Positions 29,960 to 43,028 of a DNA stretch of 64,000 bases are shown one piece after another. The translations under genes were made by a program, and so were the position numbers. The stretch is from Amphiduros pacificus (lineage: Eukaryota > Annelida > Polychaeta > Phyllodocida > Hesionidae). Numbering within the stretch: the first letter of the stretch is position 1; each line of letters starts with the position of its first letter. The stretch covers positions 24,571,166 to 24,635,165 of the forward strand of contig OX439012.1 of assembly GCA_949316495.1 (NCBI GenBank). Direction: 5' to 3'. The notes beneath the pieces were generated by a model. The model ran no database searches. It saw only the letters and a program-made list of their open reading frames with translations, and was not told where the DNA came from.

Positions 29960-30720
29960 TCTTGGAAAGGATTAGGGAAGGTCAGACATGACATTTATAT
30001 ACAAAAGGTCAGACATAAAATTTATGTACAAAAAGCACATACTTCAGATTTTCAGAACTTAATCAAAAAACGGCAGCGCTCCTTCACCCTGTTATTCAAG
30101 AGATATAGACATAAAACTTGATGGCCTGATAGATAATTTTCCAGGCTTTCTGCAGATATAAAGTATTAGCAAATCGGCTAAAATTGTAAGAAGTTACACA
30201 GGAAAGAAGAAGGGAAGGTCGATCATGAAATCTATATACAAAAAGCATAATTATAATTCAAATTTTCAGAGCATAATCAAATACAGCAGCGCTCCTTCAC
30301 CCTTTTATTCAAGTGATACAGACATGGGCCTCTAGGACCTTATAGATTATTTTACTGGCTTTCTGCAGATATAAAGTTTTAGCAAATCGGATAAAAACTG
30401 GGGAAGTTATAAAGGAAAGAAGAAGAAAAGGCCGATCAAGATATTTATATACAAAAAGCATATACTTCAGATTTTCAAAGCGTAATAAAAAAAACAGCAG
30501 CGCTCCCTCAACCTGTTATTCAAATGATACAGACATGGAAGTTCAGGGCCTGATAGATAATTGTCCTGGCTTTCTGCTGATATAAAGTATTAGCAAATCA
30601 CATAAAAACTTGGGAAGTTATAAAGGAAAGAAGAAGGGAAGGTCGATCATGAAATTTATATACAAAAAGCATATACTTCAGATTTTCAGAGCCTAGTCAA
30701 ATAACGGCTATATCAGACTA
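29960..30720. repeat. ~210-bp diverged tandem array, four units
   Basis: Units start near 30001, 30221, 30430 and 30640. Each carries tttatatacaaaaagcatat, acttcagattttcagagc, cagcagcgctccttcaccct, ctggctttctgcagatataa and ggaaagaagaaggg. Units differ by many substitutions and small indels, so the array is old. Confidence 0.8.
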
Positions 30721-30809
30721 CTTTGATACATATAAAGTTAGATCTTGTTCATCCCTCATTGAATTGAAAAAAATCTTATATATCAGTAAATAGTTGAAAC
30801 CTCATGATC

Positions 30810-31395
30810 ACACATCCAGAAGCATGTCTCATGGTGAGAGCAGTGGGGGTTGGGGGGTATTTGTGTAAGCCACAGTGTGTGTACACAGGTCCCAACAGCC
30901 AGCCATTTGTTTGCAATCTTTGCAATGTTTGCAACATGGAGGAGTCTTACACAACACATAACACATGCCTCATTATCACAACATTTACCGCCTAGCCTAA
31001 CTACCTAGGACATTTGAATTTTGACCACAACTCAGAAATCTCTTGCCAGATCAACATCTTCTCAACGTAAGTTATATTCATCAATTATATTATTGTTGAA
31101 TCATACATTGTATATGCCAAAATATGGAACAATATATATCATATGACAGAATAGAGTAAAATCAACATTTATAATTATATTATGATACCTTTGAATATAT
31201 ATCTTGACTATATTTGAATTTCCTGTGTATTTATTTTCAGGTTGGGAGACAAACCACAAGAATGCTCACCTGCCTGGCTTACCTGCTGTTTTAGCAATGC
31301 TGAGCATTGCAACATCTTTTTACATCTTTACTTGACCATAATATCCATATTTAAAGACCTTTACCTTACAATAAATGTGTTGTATTTGTCATATT
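30810..31395 (+). other. Candidate two-exon small transcript
   Basis: A donor (TCAAC|gtaagtta, about 31066) and a good acceptor (tatttattttcag, ending about 31241) bound a ~175-bp intron, and an AATAAA lies near 31371. Joined reading gives only short ORFs without a recognised domain. It could be a non-coding transcript or chance. Confidence 0.25.
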
Positions 31396-31399
31396 TTGA

Positions 31400-33470
31400 T
31401 AACTATACATGTGTGCATAAATATGTTTAAATGTGGTCTTTCAGGCCTTGAATGATGTACTTAAATATCATGTTAATTAACAATAAACAAGTAGTAAAGA
31501 TTTCCAAAAGATCATGTATATATCACATTTTCAATACAAATATGCACATTTCAGAGGCTTTTAAATCTCACTTTTCATGCAGTGTGCTAAAGAAGCCAGT
31601 TGAGCTTTGTATGCAGGAGAAACAGAATATCAGATTATGGACAAATGCCTATTCACCTTTGTGTGTCAGTATCCAAACTGTGAGGAAGGAGAAGCTAACT
31701 AAAGAGAGCTGGGGGGAATGTACCCATGTAGTGTATGAACTGTCCTGTGTTGTTGTGTCCCCTGGTGACAATAATATATATAATGTATGTAATGTATGGA
31801 ACTTATGACCTGAGTCTAATATTTGATATGTGGGGCTAAGGCATATGAAAGTAGTGCTTGATAATTTACTTTTTCCATCTGATAAGTATTGTCCAAAATA
31901 CCCTAGGTCGATACATATATTATTCATGAATTATTGATGGTGAGGCATTTACTATGGTTTTTATTATACTTGTGATAAAAATTCTGTGGCCTGCTAAACA
32001 GAGGTAGAAGATTCTCAACCTACTCTTGGTAGTGAAGTCAGTTAATGCTTTGTTTCTTTACCATCATATCTATCATATCTTTACAATTTTAGGATGTACC
32101 TAACTATTTTCAATTTAATTTGAAACATTGGATTGACAGAAATATGGTTGAAGAGTTTCCATGCCATTAGTATATATATATATAAGTTTATATATTGGTT
32201 TGCTGACAACTCATGTATGAATATTCATGATCTGTGGCCAGTGGTGGTCGCGAATTTGGGCTTTCGAGGCAGAGGGAGGTTGAGGATTGACTTCCTCTGT
32301 TTAGCAGAGTAATGATCAAATCATGTATAAGAAATTAGAACAATAAAGGTGCTATCATGTATAGTTGCGAAAGTCTACAATTTTGTTTTGTGATCAAACA
32401 TTAATTTTAAATTTCCAAAGCAAACGTTTATTGAAAGCCACATAGAGGAAAAAGAACCCCAATTTGAATGACTTCAGATTATAGTTTTCATTGGACTGGC
32501 AGATTGTTTTCATTGGACTGTTTTATATTTGATCCAGTTGATGATAGAGCAATCTTGGCATTTACCCTGTCTGTCTTGTCCAGTCCTTCTTTCCTTCCTC
32601 CCATTATTATGCCACTCTTTTGTATCAGGTACTGAGTCTATGATCCTTGGTTATAGTTAGCAAATTATAAGTTGTGTCATAAGCATTTCAGCAACAGCAA
32701 CTTTTGATTAATTGGAGTCATTTAAAGCATTCATGAATGACTTTTTTCTTGCATATTATAAATGTTTATACCCCGAACTTTGCGATCAAATGTTATTCCC
32801 CTACATAGGCTGACTGTGGGTCGCCATACCTAACCATTAAAAACAACACACCGGAACTGCACAATTAAAATAGGAAGTGCACAAAAAACTCTAAAATCTA
32901 ATCATTTAAAAAAACAAAATGGAAACCCGCAATCGTATACTATAAGTTTATGTGCCATTTGAAAGTGGATGAGTCTTCTGCTAAAATCCAAATCATCCAT
33001 TGGACACTTTGTCAACAAACTTGTTTTACCTGACCAGTGATCTTGTGTAAACACCTGCTTATTAGAGTCCAGCTATCAGACACTAATAGCTGTGGATCAA
33101 GGTTCATCACCAGCTTCACAGGAGAGAAGGCACGAATGCGCAACTACTGTATAAGGAACTTGAACAGGTCATTTCATCTGTACACAATCATATACAACAT
33201 AAGCTATAAAGCTTTCACCTGGGAACATCGCACAATGCATCAACTGATGCACTCAGTAGGTTGGATTTACAAACATTCAGATCTCAACCCCCATTATGAC
33301 TCGAGTATCACCAGGCCTGCAGAAGTTATTATTATTATTATCAATTAACAACATACGCTGTACAACACTGTAATTAATGTAGTATGGTTCCAATATTATT
33401 GATTTCTTATGTGTCTAATGTCATGATTAATCATTAATTAATCATATCCTTGCGGATCGAGCTCTCGCGT
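31400..33470. other. Unassigned intergenic stretch
   Basis: Small ORFs (for example 31452-31808) have no recognisable domain. A short (ATT)n tail at 33327-33341 ends a stretch that may be a retroelement remnant. Nothing firmer is seen. Confidence 0.4.
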
Positions 33471-33474
33471 AGTT

Positions 33475-33690
33475 ATGCATAATTTCTTATTTTGTCTTAT
33501 TTTGTTAAGGGACCCTGCAAACTCTAGGGAATCGCCCCTGGATGCCTCTAAGAATTCGAATAAAGTAAGGATTATTCATAACCTATCATGGCCTCCAGGC
33601 AGATTAGTTGGTGGTGGGATTAATAGTGATGGCTTATCCTTGCATTATGTCACTGTGTTAGATGCTGTTGAGTTATAAAAGAAGTACCAC
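33475..33690 (+). mobile_element. DIRS/tyrosine-recombinase-type retroelement fossil, short RT fragment
   Basis: The plus strand shows a segment of the kind KVRIIHNLSWPPGRLVGGG followed by SLHYVTVLDAVE, which resembles the start of the reverse transcriptase of DIRS-like elements. A broken fragment of about 200 bp with no ends visible. Confidence 0.5.
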
Positions 33691-33699
33691 ACCCCATGG

Positions 33700-34550
33700 T
33701 CTAGGTGATGTAGTCCGGCTTCAAATCCAATTTCAGTCATCTCAAGCAGTTAATGTTCTTATTTATTAATTATTAGCTTCATATATAGTAATCTTATGTA
33801 TTTACGCTTCCAAGGTAATAATTTCCATGCTGCCACCCTGTTGGATTATATTACCTATTATATTAAATATTGTTGTCAGCTTAATGTTCATATTTAATTA
33901 TTAATTATTAGCATCATATCTAGTAATCATAGGTATGCATGAGTATCCTCTGCGTTTAATGTTCATATCTAATAGTTAATCATATCTTATATGTGTATGC
34001 TTCTATGGTAATAATTTCCATGTTCACAGTGTAAATATACAGTGGTTTATTTAATGTAGTTTGGTTTAAATATTCTCGTTGCTTATCCTATGTGTTTAAA
34101 GCTCATACTTAATTATTAATTATTATATCCCTACCGGTCAAGCTCTTATATAGCCTTTCATAACTTCTATTTGTATGTAGTTAATCTTTGTAGCATGACC
34201 CTGCTGGGTCCGCCAGCCACTATAGGTGGCGCCACAACAATACATTGCTGAAGGGGTCCATAGCCTAGCGCTATATCGCATTTCTTAGCTCTAACCCCGG
34301 TAAAAAATCATACCTCTCTGGTAGTACATACACATCTACCTCGCAGCCGTGCGGGCTCTGCACGTCCAGCACGGACAAATTTTGCCACCAATTGGTTCAC
34401 CTAGGGTACAACTAGCAACCAAGTCTCTGGCCCTTACACCCAACCAGAAGCATCCTCTCAGGTTTTCTCGTCTCCATGCATTGTGCAACCTGCTACCAGA
34501 TGATTGCAATGGGCAACGCTTTCCCTGGGGTACTTTGCTTGCTTTAGGGG
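33700..34550. other. Repetitive but unassigned stretch
   Basis: Phrases such as ttattaattattagcttcat, atagtaatc...atgtat and ggtaataatttccatg recur two or three times between 33750 and 34140. Around 34460-34540 the plus strand reads HPLRFSRLHALCNLLPDDC, faintly like a LINE ORF2 C-terminus. Confidence 0.35.
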
Positions 34551-34554
34551 GATT

Positions 34555-34868
34555 TTTGTTTGTTTGTTTGTGTGGGGTTTTAGATCACTTTCAACAGTAT
34601 TTCAGTCATTTCGTGATGAGACCTACTTGTAGCAGATATAGTGCTGCCTCACTGAATTGTCATGTCGCAGGTCCTTGACATGACAATTCACCCGGTCACA
34701 GATTTACAAGGACAACGGGTTAACCCTTTGGCACAGGCCTCAGCTCATGTGTGAAATTGCATGGTTTTGATCTCGGCATGGCCGGGGATCGAACCCACAA
34801 CCTTTGGATCACCACAGAAACTGGTGCTATTAAGCTGGCGCTCTAACCAACTGCGCCACGGCCCGTGG
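34555..34868 (-). mobile_element. Near full-length tRNA-headed SINE
   Basis: It matches 26372-26691 over its whole length, from the tail (tttgtttgtttgtgtggggt) to the head (aagctggcgctctaaccaac, tgcgccacggcccgtggc). No clear target-site duplication was found. Confidence 0.9.
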
Positions 34869-34959
34869 CCATGTATACATACATATATAAGCATGAACGT
34901 GATCAGAGAGGAAGGGTGACGAGATTTGAAAAAAAAAAAAAGTTGCTGTGTGAGGTATG

Positions 34960-35298
34960 GGCTGCAATAAAATTCGCCACTGATAAGAGCGTGTCATCTC
35001 GCTGTTGCGTCACCACGTAAGCCTGCCCTCTGGTGGAAGTGACGCTGAACTAATCTCCACTTCACTTTTGTTTTGCAAGTTTATGCTGAGAGCAATAATA
35101 AAGGGAGTAGCAACTCGGCAACCAGGTGTCAGGCCCAGCTGAAATCTCGTTCTCGGCGTGGTTCCGCGTGACTTCACTGAGACCAGGGAGAGTTTGTGGA
35201 GGCCATTGTTGTGTTGAAATTGTCAGCAGTTTCTTTGTTAGAATTTTTGTAGATTTCACGAATATAGCAACTTTACACTTCACAAAAACAATAAACAG
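34960..35298 (+). promoter_or_regulatory. Candidate promoter and non-coding first exon
   Basis: This stretch is visibly richer in G+C and CpG than its surroundings (for example gcgtcaccacgtaagc, ctcgttctcggcgtggttcc, gcgtgac) and ends in a consensus donor, AACAG|gtatgt at 35299. It has no long ORF. It may be a 5' UTR exon of the gene at 43 kb or of an unidentified transcript. Confidence 0.35.
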
Positions 35299-35436
35299 GT
35301 ATGTGTGATCGTGTTGTTATGTAGATGATTAGTATTTTAGACATTTAAAATGATGTATTTTGTCAGGAAACCCGAATAAAATGAGGTACATGATCGAGTT
35401 GGGAGATTGTCAGCTGATTGTATGACTTGTCAAATT

Positions 35437-37047
35437 GTCAAATCTAAATTCATTTTTTTTTTATTTAATCCCCATGCAATTTTTAAAACCATGACTGTCC
35501 TAGAATCTTTTATATGTCTATATTGTTGAAGTTAACTTTGTTTTGTCATAGAAAAAAACAATATTTTCATTTAGGGGGGTGACATTTTCCATAAAATTCA
35601 TGAAAATTCACAAAGTCGGTCAGGCACAAAGTGGAAAATTGTCAAATCTAAATTCATTTTTTTTCTATTTAATCCCCATGCAATTTTTAAAACCATGACT
35701 GTCCTAGAATCTTTTATATGTCTATATTGTTGAAGTTAACTTTGTTTTGTCATAGAAAAAAACAATATTTTCATTTAGGGGGGTGACATTTTCCATAAAA
35801 TTCATGAAAATTCACAAAGTCGGTCAGGCACAAAGTGGAAAATTATCAAATCTAAATTCATTTTTTTTCTATTTAATCCCCATGCAATTTTTAAAACCAT
35901 GACTGTCCTAGAATCTTTTATATGTCTATATTGTTGAAGTTAACTTTGTTTTGTCATAGAAAAAAACAATATTTTCATTTAGGGGGGTGACATTTTCCAT
36001 AAAATTCATGAAAATTCACAAAGTCGGTCAGGCACAAAGTGGAAAATTATCAAATCTAAATTCATTTTTTTTCTATTTAATCCCCATGCAATTTTTAAAA
36101 CCATGCCTGTCCTAGAATCTTTTATATGTCTATATTGTTGAAGTTAACTTTGTTTTGTCATAGAAAAAAACAATATTTTCATTTAGGGGGGTGACATTTT
36201 CCATAAAATTCATGTAAATTCACAAAGTCGGTCAGGCACAAAGTGGAAAATTGTCAAATCTAAATTCATTTTTTTTCTATTTAATCCCCATGCAATTTTT
36301 AAAACCATGACTGTCCTAGAATCTTTTATATGTCTATATTGTTGAAGTTAACTTTGTTTTGTCATAGAAAAAAACAATATTTTCATTTAGGGGGGTGACA
36401 TTTTCCATAAAATTCATGTAAATTCACAAAGTCGGTCAGGCACAAAGTGGAAAATTGTCAAATCTAAATTCATTTTTTTCCTATTTAATCCCCATGCAAT
36501 TTTTAAAACCATGACTGTCCTAGAATCTTTTATATGTCTATATTGTTGAAGTTAACTTTGTTTTGTCATAGAAAAAAAACAATATTTTCATTTAGGGGGG
36601 TGACATTTTCCATAAAATTCATGAAAATTCACAAAGTCGGTCAGGCACAAAGTGGAAAATTATCAAATCTAAATTCATTTTTTTTCTATTTAATCCCCAT
36701 GCAATTTTTAAAACCATGACTGTCCTAGAATCTTTTATATGTCTATATTGTTGAAGTTAACTTTGTTTTGTCATAGAAAAAAACAATATTTTCATTTAGG
36801 GGGGTGACATTTTCCATAAAATTCATGTAAATTCACAAAGTAGGTCAGGCACAAAGTGGAAAATTATCAAATCTAAATTCATTTTTTTTCTATTTAATCC
36901 CCATGCAATTTTTAAAACCATGACTGTCCTAGAATCTTTTATATGTCTATATTGTTGAAGTTAACTTTGTTTTGTCATAGAAAAAAACAATATTTTCATT
37001 TAGGGGGATGACATTTTCCATAAAATTCATGCAAATTCACAAAGTCG
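35437..37047. repeat. 204-bp satellite, eight near-identical units
   Basis: Units beginning (t)caaatctaaattcat start at about 35437, 35641, 35845, 36049, 36253, 36457, 36661 and 36866, a period of 204 bp. Units differ only at a few positions (such as actgtcc/gcctgtcc and gaaaattc/gtaaattc). The array stops inside the phrase cacaaagtcg. Such homogeneity means recent expansion or gene conversion. Confidence 0.97.
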
Positions 37048-37049
37048 AA

Positions 37050-39480
37050 TCTAACTACATTCCCTTAATTTTCACCAAAAGTAAACTTATATGTGACATC
37101 CCAAGATTTATTGCTTCGAAAACAATTACACATGTCTTTATTGCTTTATTGCTTCATAATTCAATTACACATGTATATTTCAGATGTGATGGGCCTGTCA
37201 TAACCCTGCATCACCCCACATCAGTATCAGCATAAATGGATGTGACAGACCTGTCATATATTTGAATAAATCCATATCAGCATCACCATAATAAACCATG
37301 ATAAACATACTAAATAAATAAGTCATAAATATATTTATGAACAGATTCTTTTTATATGTGTAAGTATTATGTACAGTGATTAATTGATAGAAAAATTGAA
37401 AAGTTAAGAACAATTTACAAGTGTGAGTTCCAATAGCTTACAAATGTGAATGTAATTTGATGTTGGATTAAAATCGTGGATTGTACATAATTAAAATTTT
37501 CTCAATAAATATATACATTTTGTATATTACCTGTTTTTGTTTCAATTTTTTCTCTTCATACCTGACTAATTAAAGACAGTAAATATCATAAGAATGATAT
37601 CACTGGTTCACCTGCTAATATGGACAAATGGTTACTGTGAATCACTATCTGATAGTAAATTGGCATTCTGATAGCAAACAGTAAATTGGAATTCTGATAG
37701 CAAATAGTGAATTGAAATTCTGATAGCAATAATTTATTAATTTGATTTGAAAATTCCCTTTTCAGGAGATATTTTCCCCTCAGCTTCAAATTAAGCTTTG
37801 AATTTTACATTTACATTCAGTATATTCTTGCATGTCAGCCCAACCCTAAACAGCTGCACGTCAGCTCTATCATAGCTGTTAGTCTCACAACAGCTGCATC
37901 AGAGTTATGAAGTAATTGGTGCCTGAAGCTTTAGAAACAAATAGCTGTCATTGTGTTACTCAACTCCATGAATATAAATATGTTAAATGAATAATAATTA
38001 GAGTTTTGTATGCTGTCAGTCAAGGAACAGCTGCATGTAATACATTGTACATGTCAATTTATGAGATGAGTCTTCATACATATCCACAAAGAATTTTATA
38101 CCTAAACTAAACAATTGGAAACTGCATCGTTTAATATGTATTTGCCTTCAGAAATAAAAGAAAGCTAGATATCTGGTTTGTCTTGAATTTCATTGTCACA
38201 GTGAGAATAGATGCACAAACATGATTCAGTGTGGAAAACCTATATTTTCTGTCATATTTTCCCAAAATAAGACAGCTATTAACAAAAGGAAAAGCTACAA
38301 ACAAAGACTATCATGTTGTTGTAAAGCAGACATTTTCAAAGTGCTATATAATTTCATAATTTGAAGCTTACATTTTGTAGCTTTAGAAAATGAATACGAA
38401 TCAATGAGATATATTTTAGCATGTTTTGATGTCCCTGTAAATATAGATATTTAATGGTTGACTGACATAGGCTTTAATTGCGATGTTTACCAATCGATTA
38501 CAATTTATTGATCAGTAATACAGACCTGGCAGTGCCATATTCACATTCCTCGCGAGATTTAGATGTGTTTGAAAAAAAAATGCTTCAAATTTCATCAAAC
38601 GGAACCCTTTTAAAGTTAATATTCTTGTACATATGTTTTTGACAGCTCTCACTCGTGGACTGGTATTCTACCCTGCTAAAAAGTAGGTCACTGTCTCTGG
38701 CCGGCTGGTGAGACTACCAAAGTGCAATTAGGTCATGATTAGCATATCAATAGCGTGAATGAGCTGATATGACGATCTGACTGGGACTGGGCAAGTTTCT
38801 ACTCCCTTTATATTGCTCTCAGGTTTATGTAAAGGGTTGCACTTTTAGCATATTATGAATGGCACAATTATCACTTATTTTTTGTCAAGCAGTGAAATTA
38901 TTCATAATCAATGTTAAGTCCATCTTTAAATCATTTGAGGGCCCCGAAAATGATTTGCTTTGTTATAATGGAAATCAATCTGTTTTTTGGCCATGGTTAT
39001 TCCACTGTGCATGGCGCGATTATCATATTTGCGTACGCATCGGTATCCCTGCACGTGCATTGACCCACGTGCTGTGCCGGAGAGGCTGGAAGCTAGTGCG
39101 GTTCTCTATGAGATCCATGAGCTTGAGGTCAAAGTAAGGAAATATCATTGAGATCTTTCAAAAACAATTAAGGGTATTAATGGGTCTTTTTGTTGGGAGA
39201 CCCCTTGTGGCAGAAGTCAAAATGCATTAAATTAACGCTCAAACGATTCGCGAACTCATCATGCTCCTAACATTGGCCGACAATTAAGGAAAATATCTTG
39301 TAAACATGTTACCTATAGAATACACGATAAGTTGATATGAATAACAATAAGATGTTTAATTTAAGCCATGGATATGTACGTCAGAAGTGAATTTGAAAAT
39401 ATAAAAAAAATTATGACTTTATACCGAAAAAAATGAAATTCTCATATGGGTCCGCCATTGGACATGAAATATGTGCTCTA
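37050..39480. other. Unassigned stretch
   Basis: A ~34-bp motif (attctgatagcaaatagtaa) is repeated three times at about 37640-37730. The word acagctgca recurs near 37850-38035. No gene is recognised. Confidence 0.4.
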
Positions 39481-39813
39481 TTGTCTGACATTCAAACCAT
39501 CTCAACTCGTCATGGTCCATGTGCCATAATTTGTGTAGAGATTGGCTGAAAGCTGATAGGGTTTAGCCGCCGTTGGTTTCCCCTGGTTACCCGTCGAGCA
39601 GTAGTGGCTGTTGTCTGCGGTTTGTTCTGCAGTTCCCATCTCGTGGCGGGAAAGTGAAGTGCAGAAACAGCTCTAGCTGGTCTCGTGGGACCTTGAAGCA
39701 CGCATCCGGTAACGGCGGAGACTGGCAGCAAATTTTCAATCTTGCATGTGGCGTGGGAACTTCTTTTGCGCCAGATCATCGTCAATGTGGATGCATGTAA
39801 CTTAAAATCGCAG
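39480..39813 (+). promoter_or_regulatory. Candidate promoter and 5' UTR exon of the 43-kb gene
   Basis: CpG-rich compared with its surroundings (gccgccgttgg, acccgtcgagc, ctcgtggcggg, ggtaacggcgg) and ending in a consensus donor TCGCAG|gtatgt at 39814. No long coding frame fits. The next good acceptor downstream is tatgtttcag at 42800, the start of the exon holding the first coding ATG, so a non-coding first exon is the simplest reading. Confidence 0.45.
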
Positions 39814-40159
39814 GTATGTCACTCTTTATTTCTTATTGTAGAACATGTGGCAAGGTCCCCAGATTAGTAATCGTTTAAAATTTTAGGTGTAACATTGTTT
39901 ATTAAAGTAAAACTTCGGTGATGATATCGAGTTATCAGAACAAAACTGTTGATATGTCCCAAATACTAAAGTGTCCGGTTACAAAACGGCGTGGTATAGC
40001 AAGGTCGCTCCAAAGCAGGATCTTCTCACTGTCATGTAGAACGATGGCATAATTGAGGCGTCGGTTTGGAAATATGATCATGGATTAAATAATTGAATTT
40101 CTCGCATAAAAAAATGCTTATTTACTCAGAGCTATAATTGCAACTACATCATTTCATTT

Positions 40160-40420
40160 ATCATTTCCTTATCCGCGTCACCCACTTCACATCAGGCAGA
40201 GAAGGACATGAGGTGTGATTACAGCATTTACTTGGTGGTCCCTCAAACCTGCCTGAAGACAGTTGGGGAAAACATTTTCCACTCTGGAATTCCCTCCTTA
40301 ATAATATCAAGAGTAGTACTTATGTTACAGTCTTCAAGACTAGATTGAAGACATACTTATTTTGTGTGCATGATACAGCAGAATGGTTTGATATTTAGCT
40401 TAGATATTGCACACATGCAC
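40160..40420 (+). pseudogene. LINE ORF2 C-terminal fragment
   Basis: The plus strand encodes HFPLWNSLLNNIKSSTYVTV followed by FKTRLKTYLF, the typical C-terminus of CR1/L2/Rex-like ORF2 (WNSLP...FK..LK..LF). Only this tail and some 3' sequence remain. Confidence 0.65.
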
Positions 40421-40898
40421 TCCTGGGGACTTCCCCAATCTGATTAGGTTATGGCAGTGATTGTATGTTGCCATGACAACCATCTAAAGTGCCAGGGACT
40501 AAGAGTTATTGCTCATGTTGACATAGTAACCTTATATACATCAGTACATGATACACACTTTCCAGTTAATGGTCGCTTGCACTTATTCCCAGTGTATCCG
40601 GAAGTATGGTGTGGTAAATGGCACATTTTGAAATAAATGAACATAATAAGGAAGATACTTGTGACATCAAGTTGTGTGCTCCATTATTCATTCCCACTTT
40701 GTCAAGGATAAGTGAGATGATAATGAATCATTTAATGTAACTTTTACCGGATGAAGTTCTGTGAATAAATATCAGAAAGAAAATTGGATAATCAAATTGT
40801 GAGCTCCCAAGTTATTGTCCTGTGATCAGGAATCTGTGCTGTACTAAGTGGAACATTTTGATATAATGTAAGGTAATTATAAATTAAACAGGAATATG

Positions 40899-41914
40899 CA
40901 GGCCTCGAAATTAGCCAATTGCCCAACATTAGCCAGTTACCCACTTGCCCAGAGGTATATTTAACACCCATTGGTCAAGTCTGGGCGACTGGATACTTCT
41001 GTTCCACTTGAGTCTTGACCGGTGGCAAAGTGCTGTGATCTGTCCCAAATCAAAGTACCCCACAGAGATCAGAGAGAGCTGCTTACCACATCACAAGGAT
41101 GACACCTGATTAGAGATAGCTTTGTGTCCAAGCTCTGTTGCCCCTTTGATTACCCCTGCCTCCCATACTCTGACCTATATATAGTTATGGGATACAGCTA
41201 AACATGTGTATTCCTCAAGATGGTATTTCACACTGAGCACTGTATCAGGAGGTGGAGCTTATCAATTTCACACATTTTGGTCTTTGTGAATCATTATATT
41301 ATCCAGCAAACATGCACAGTTGATTATAAGTATACTACAGTGGGGTATATTCCTCAGCTGCACTTGACATTACTTAATCTTATAAAGTGATAAATGTATG
41401 TTATATTCTTATAAGATGACAATTCGGGTTAACATCTTTACTCACAAAACCAAAGGCTTTATGTACATCTCTGCTTAAAAACTGAACTCCTGATTTACAA
41501 AAGGCCCTATCCCTATTTTTTTTCATGATTAGACAAAGAGCTAAAATAAGAGTTATCAATGATATAAATTGGTCAAGAACTGACTGAGCACTGCTAATTT
41601 TAAGGTTTTTGTAAAATATTTGTACTTATGCACATGCACAAAAAATGTAGCGAACTTGAGGTCACTGGGTGCTATTTTTATAACAATTTGTACGATTCAT
41701 ATTAACTTATTCAAATCCAACATTATGTGTTCTATGGGCTAAATGGACAGTTGTTCTAATTATCAGCCAATGTTTGAATGTGCAAATCCTATGAGCTTAA
41801 GCTCAAATATTGGGCAAAATTTCAGGGCAAGTGAATTGTAATTCAGGGCAAGTAGATTTTAAAATTTACTTGCCAGATGGGCAAGTTGGTCACAAATGTT
41901 AATGTCAAGGCCTG
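40899..41914. mobile_element. Non-autonomous DNA transposon, 1,016 bp, 6-bp target duplication
   Basis: The ends are inverted repeats: left caggcctcgaaattagc, right (reverse complement) caggccttgacattaac. The sequence aatatg flanks both ends (40893-40898 and 41915-41920). The subterminal parts share words such as gggcaagt and ttgccca. There is no coding capacity. A 6-bp duplication is uncommon among superfamilies; the family cannot be named from this alone. Confidence 0.7.
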
Positions 41915-41919
41915 AATAT

Positions 41920-42800
41920 GGACAGCCTAGTATGTGAAGCCCATATTCTATACCAGCATAATTATAGAAAACAATAATTGATATTCTGCAATGCAGCTAT
42001 GCCTGTCAAGTTTGATGTCACTTAATTTTGGATGGTGAAATACTTATGTTAGGTTATTGCTCAGTTAGATTTGAAACAGTCCATGATTTGCCAGACAATT
42101 CACAGTGGGAAATTTCATGGACCCCCAAACATTTTATTAGGAGTCTTCACATCTCATAATCCCTACCCTCAAGGAATTAAACATATAAGTTAATATTAAA
42201 CTCAATATGTATTAAAAAGTTATATTAGAATTGAATTTGAAAATATCAACAGTGCAATGCCTGTATAAAGTGTAAGGACCAGTTACTACACCTCTGGAGC
42301 AAATCCAGTGAAACATTAAGCTGGGTACCTGTCAATACATTTATTGACTATAATAAATCTGTTTAAACATCAAGGTATTCTAATTAATATGAACCTGGAT
42401 AGGGAACCAATTAAGTTTCCAAGTTATATATCAGGTATAGTTGATGACCAATTAATGGAATTGAAACCCTATATTAAATCTCCATGGTTATTCCAAATAG
42501 GTTCAACTATCAAATATTGGCAATGCCACTGTACAGGTGATATTACTTTTATTTCCTACTTCAGCAGTCTTTCTCTGCAAGCATCCTTGGGGTGTCCATT
42601 TTCAACCATATTACCACTGCACCAACATTTGATACCCAGATCAAAGTTCAGTTTTCTGTCTCTTGATCTGTGTTACTTTCCAAGTAGTTTACCGATCAAT
42701 TTGAGATCTCATGGCCGATGTTGCCAAGGCATCTCTAGTGTCAACAACATATTTTCCTGTGGAGATTCTTTGTTCTGATGACATTAAATATATGTTTCAG
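41920..42800. other. Intron/intergenic stretch with one candidate exon
   Basis: Around 42370-42535 the plus strand encodes NLDREPIKFPSYISG and IKSPWLFQIGSTIKYWQC and ends in a possible donor (TACAG|gtgata). It looks exon-like but has no recognised domain, and joining it to the next exon would run into the TAG immediately before the ATG at 43029. Confidence 0.3.
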
Positions 42801-43028
42801 GTTTGAGATGAGATGGTCTACATTCCAATAAAAGAGTAAGCAACAGAGATATCTTTGGAGCATCTACACCTGTTCATTCACCAAGACTGGCAAGAAGGGA
42901 ACTTTAACTTTTGTATAGTGGTGTCCTCTGTCTGCCAGTGACATCTGACCTCTGTATAGTGGTGCCATCTATGATCCAAGCCATAAGAATTCCTGCAAGA
43001 AAATCATCCGAGCAGAAAAGTTATTTAG

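Noticed and set aside
33037-33348. 103-codon ORF
   Set aside because: No recognisable domain and an (ATT)n end; more likely a retroelement remnant than a gene.
42344-42778. 144-codon ORF as an independent gene
   Set aside because: No recognised domain. Only its first part (to about 42535) looks exon-like, and it does not join to the 43-kb gene without meeting a stop.
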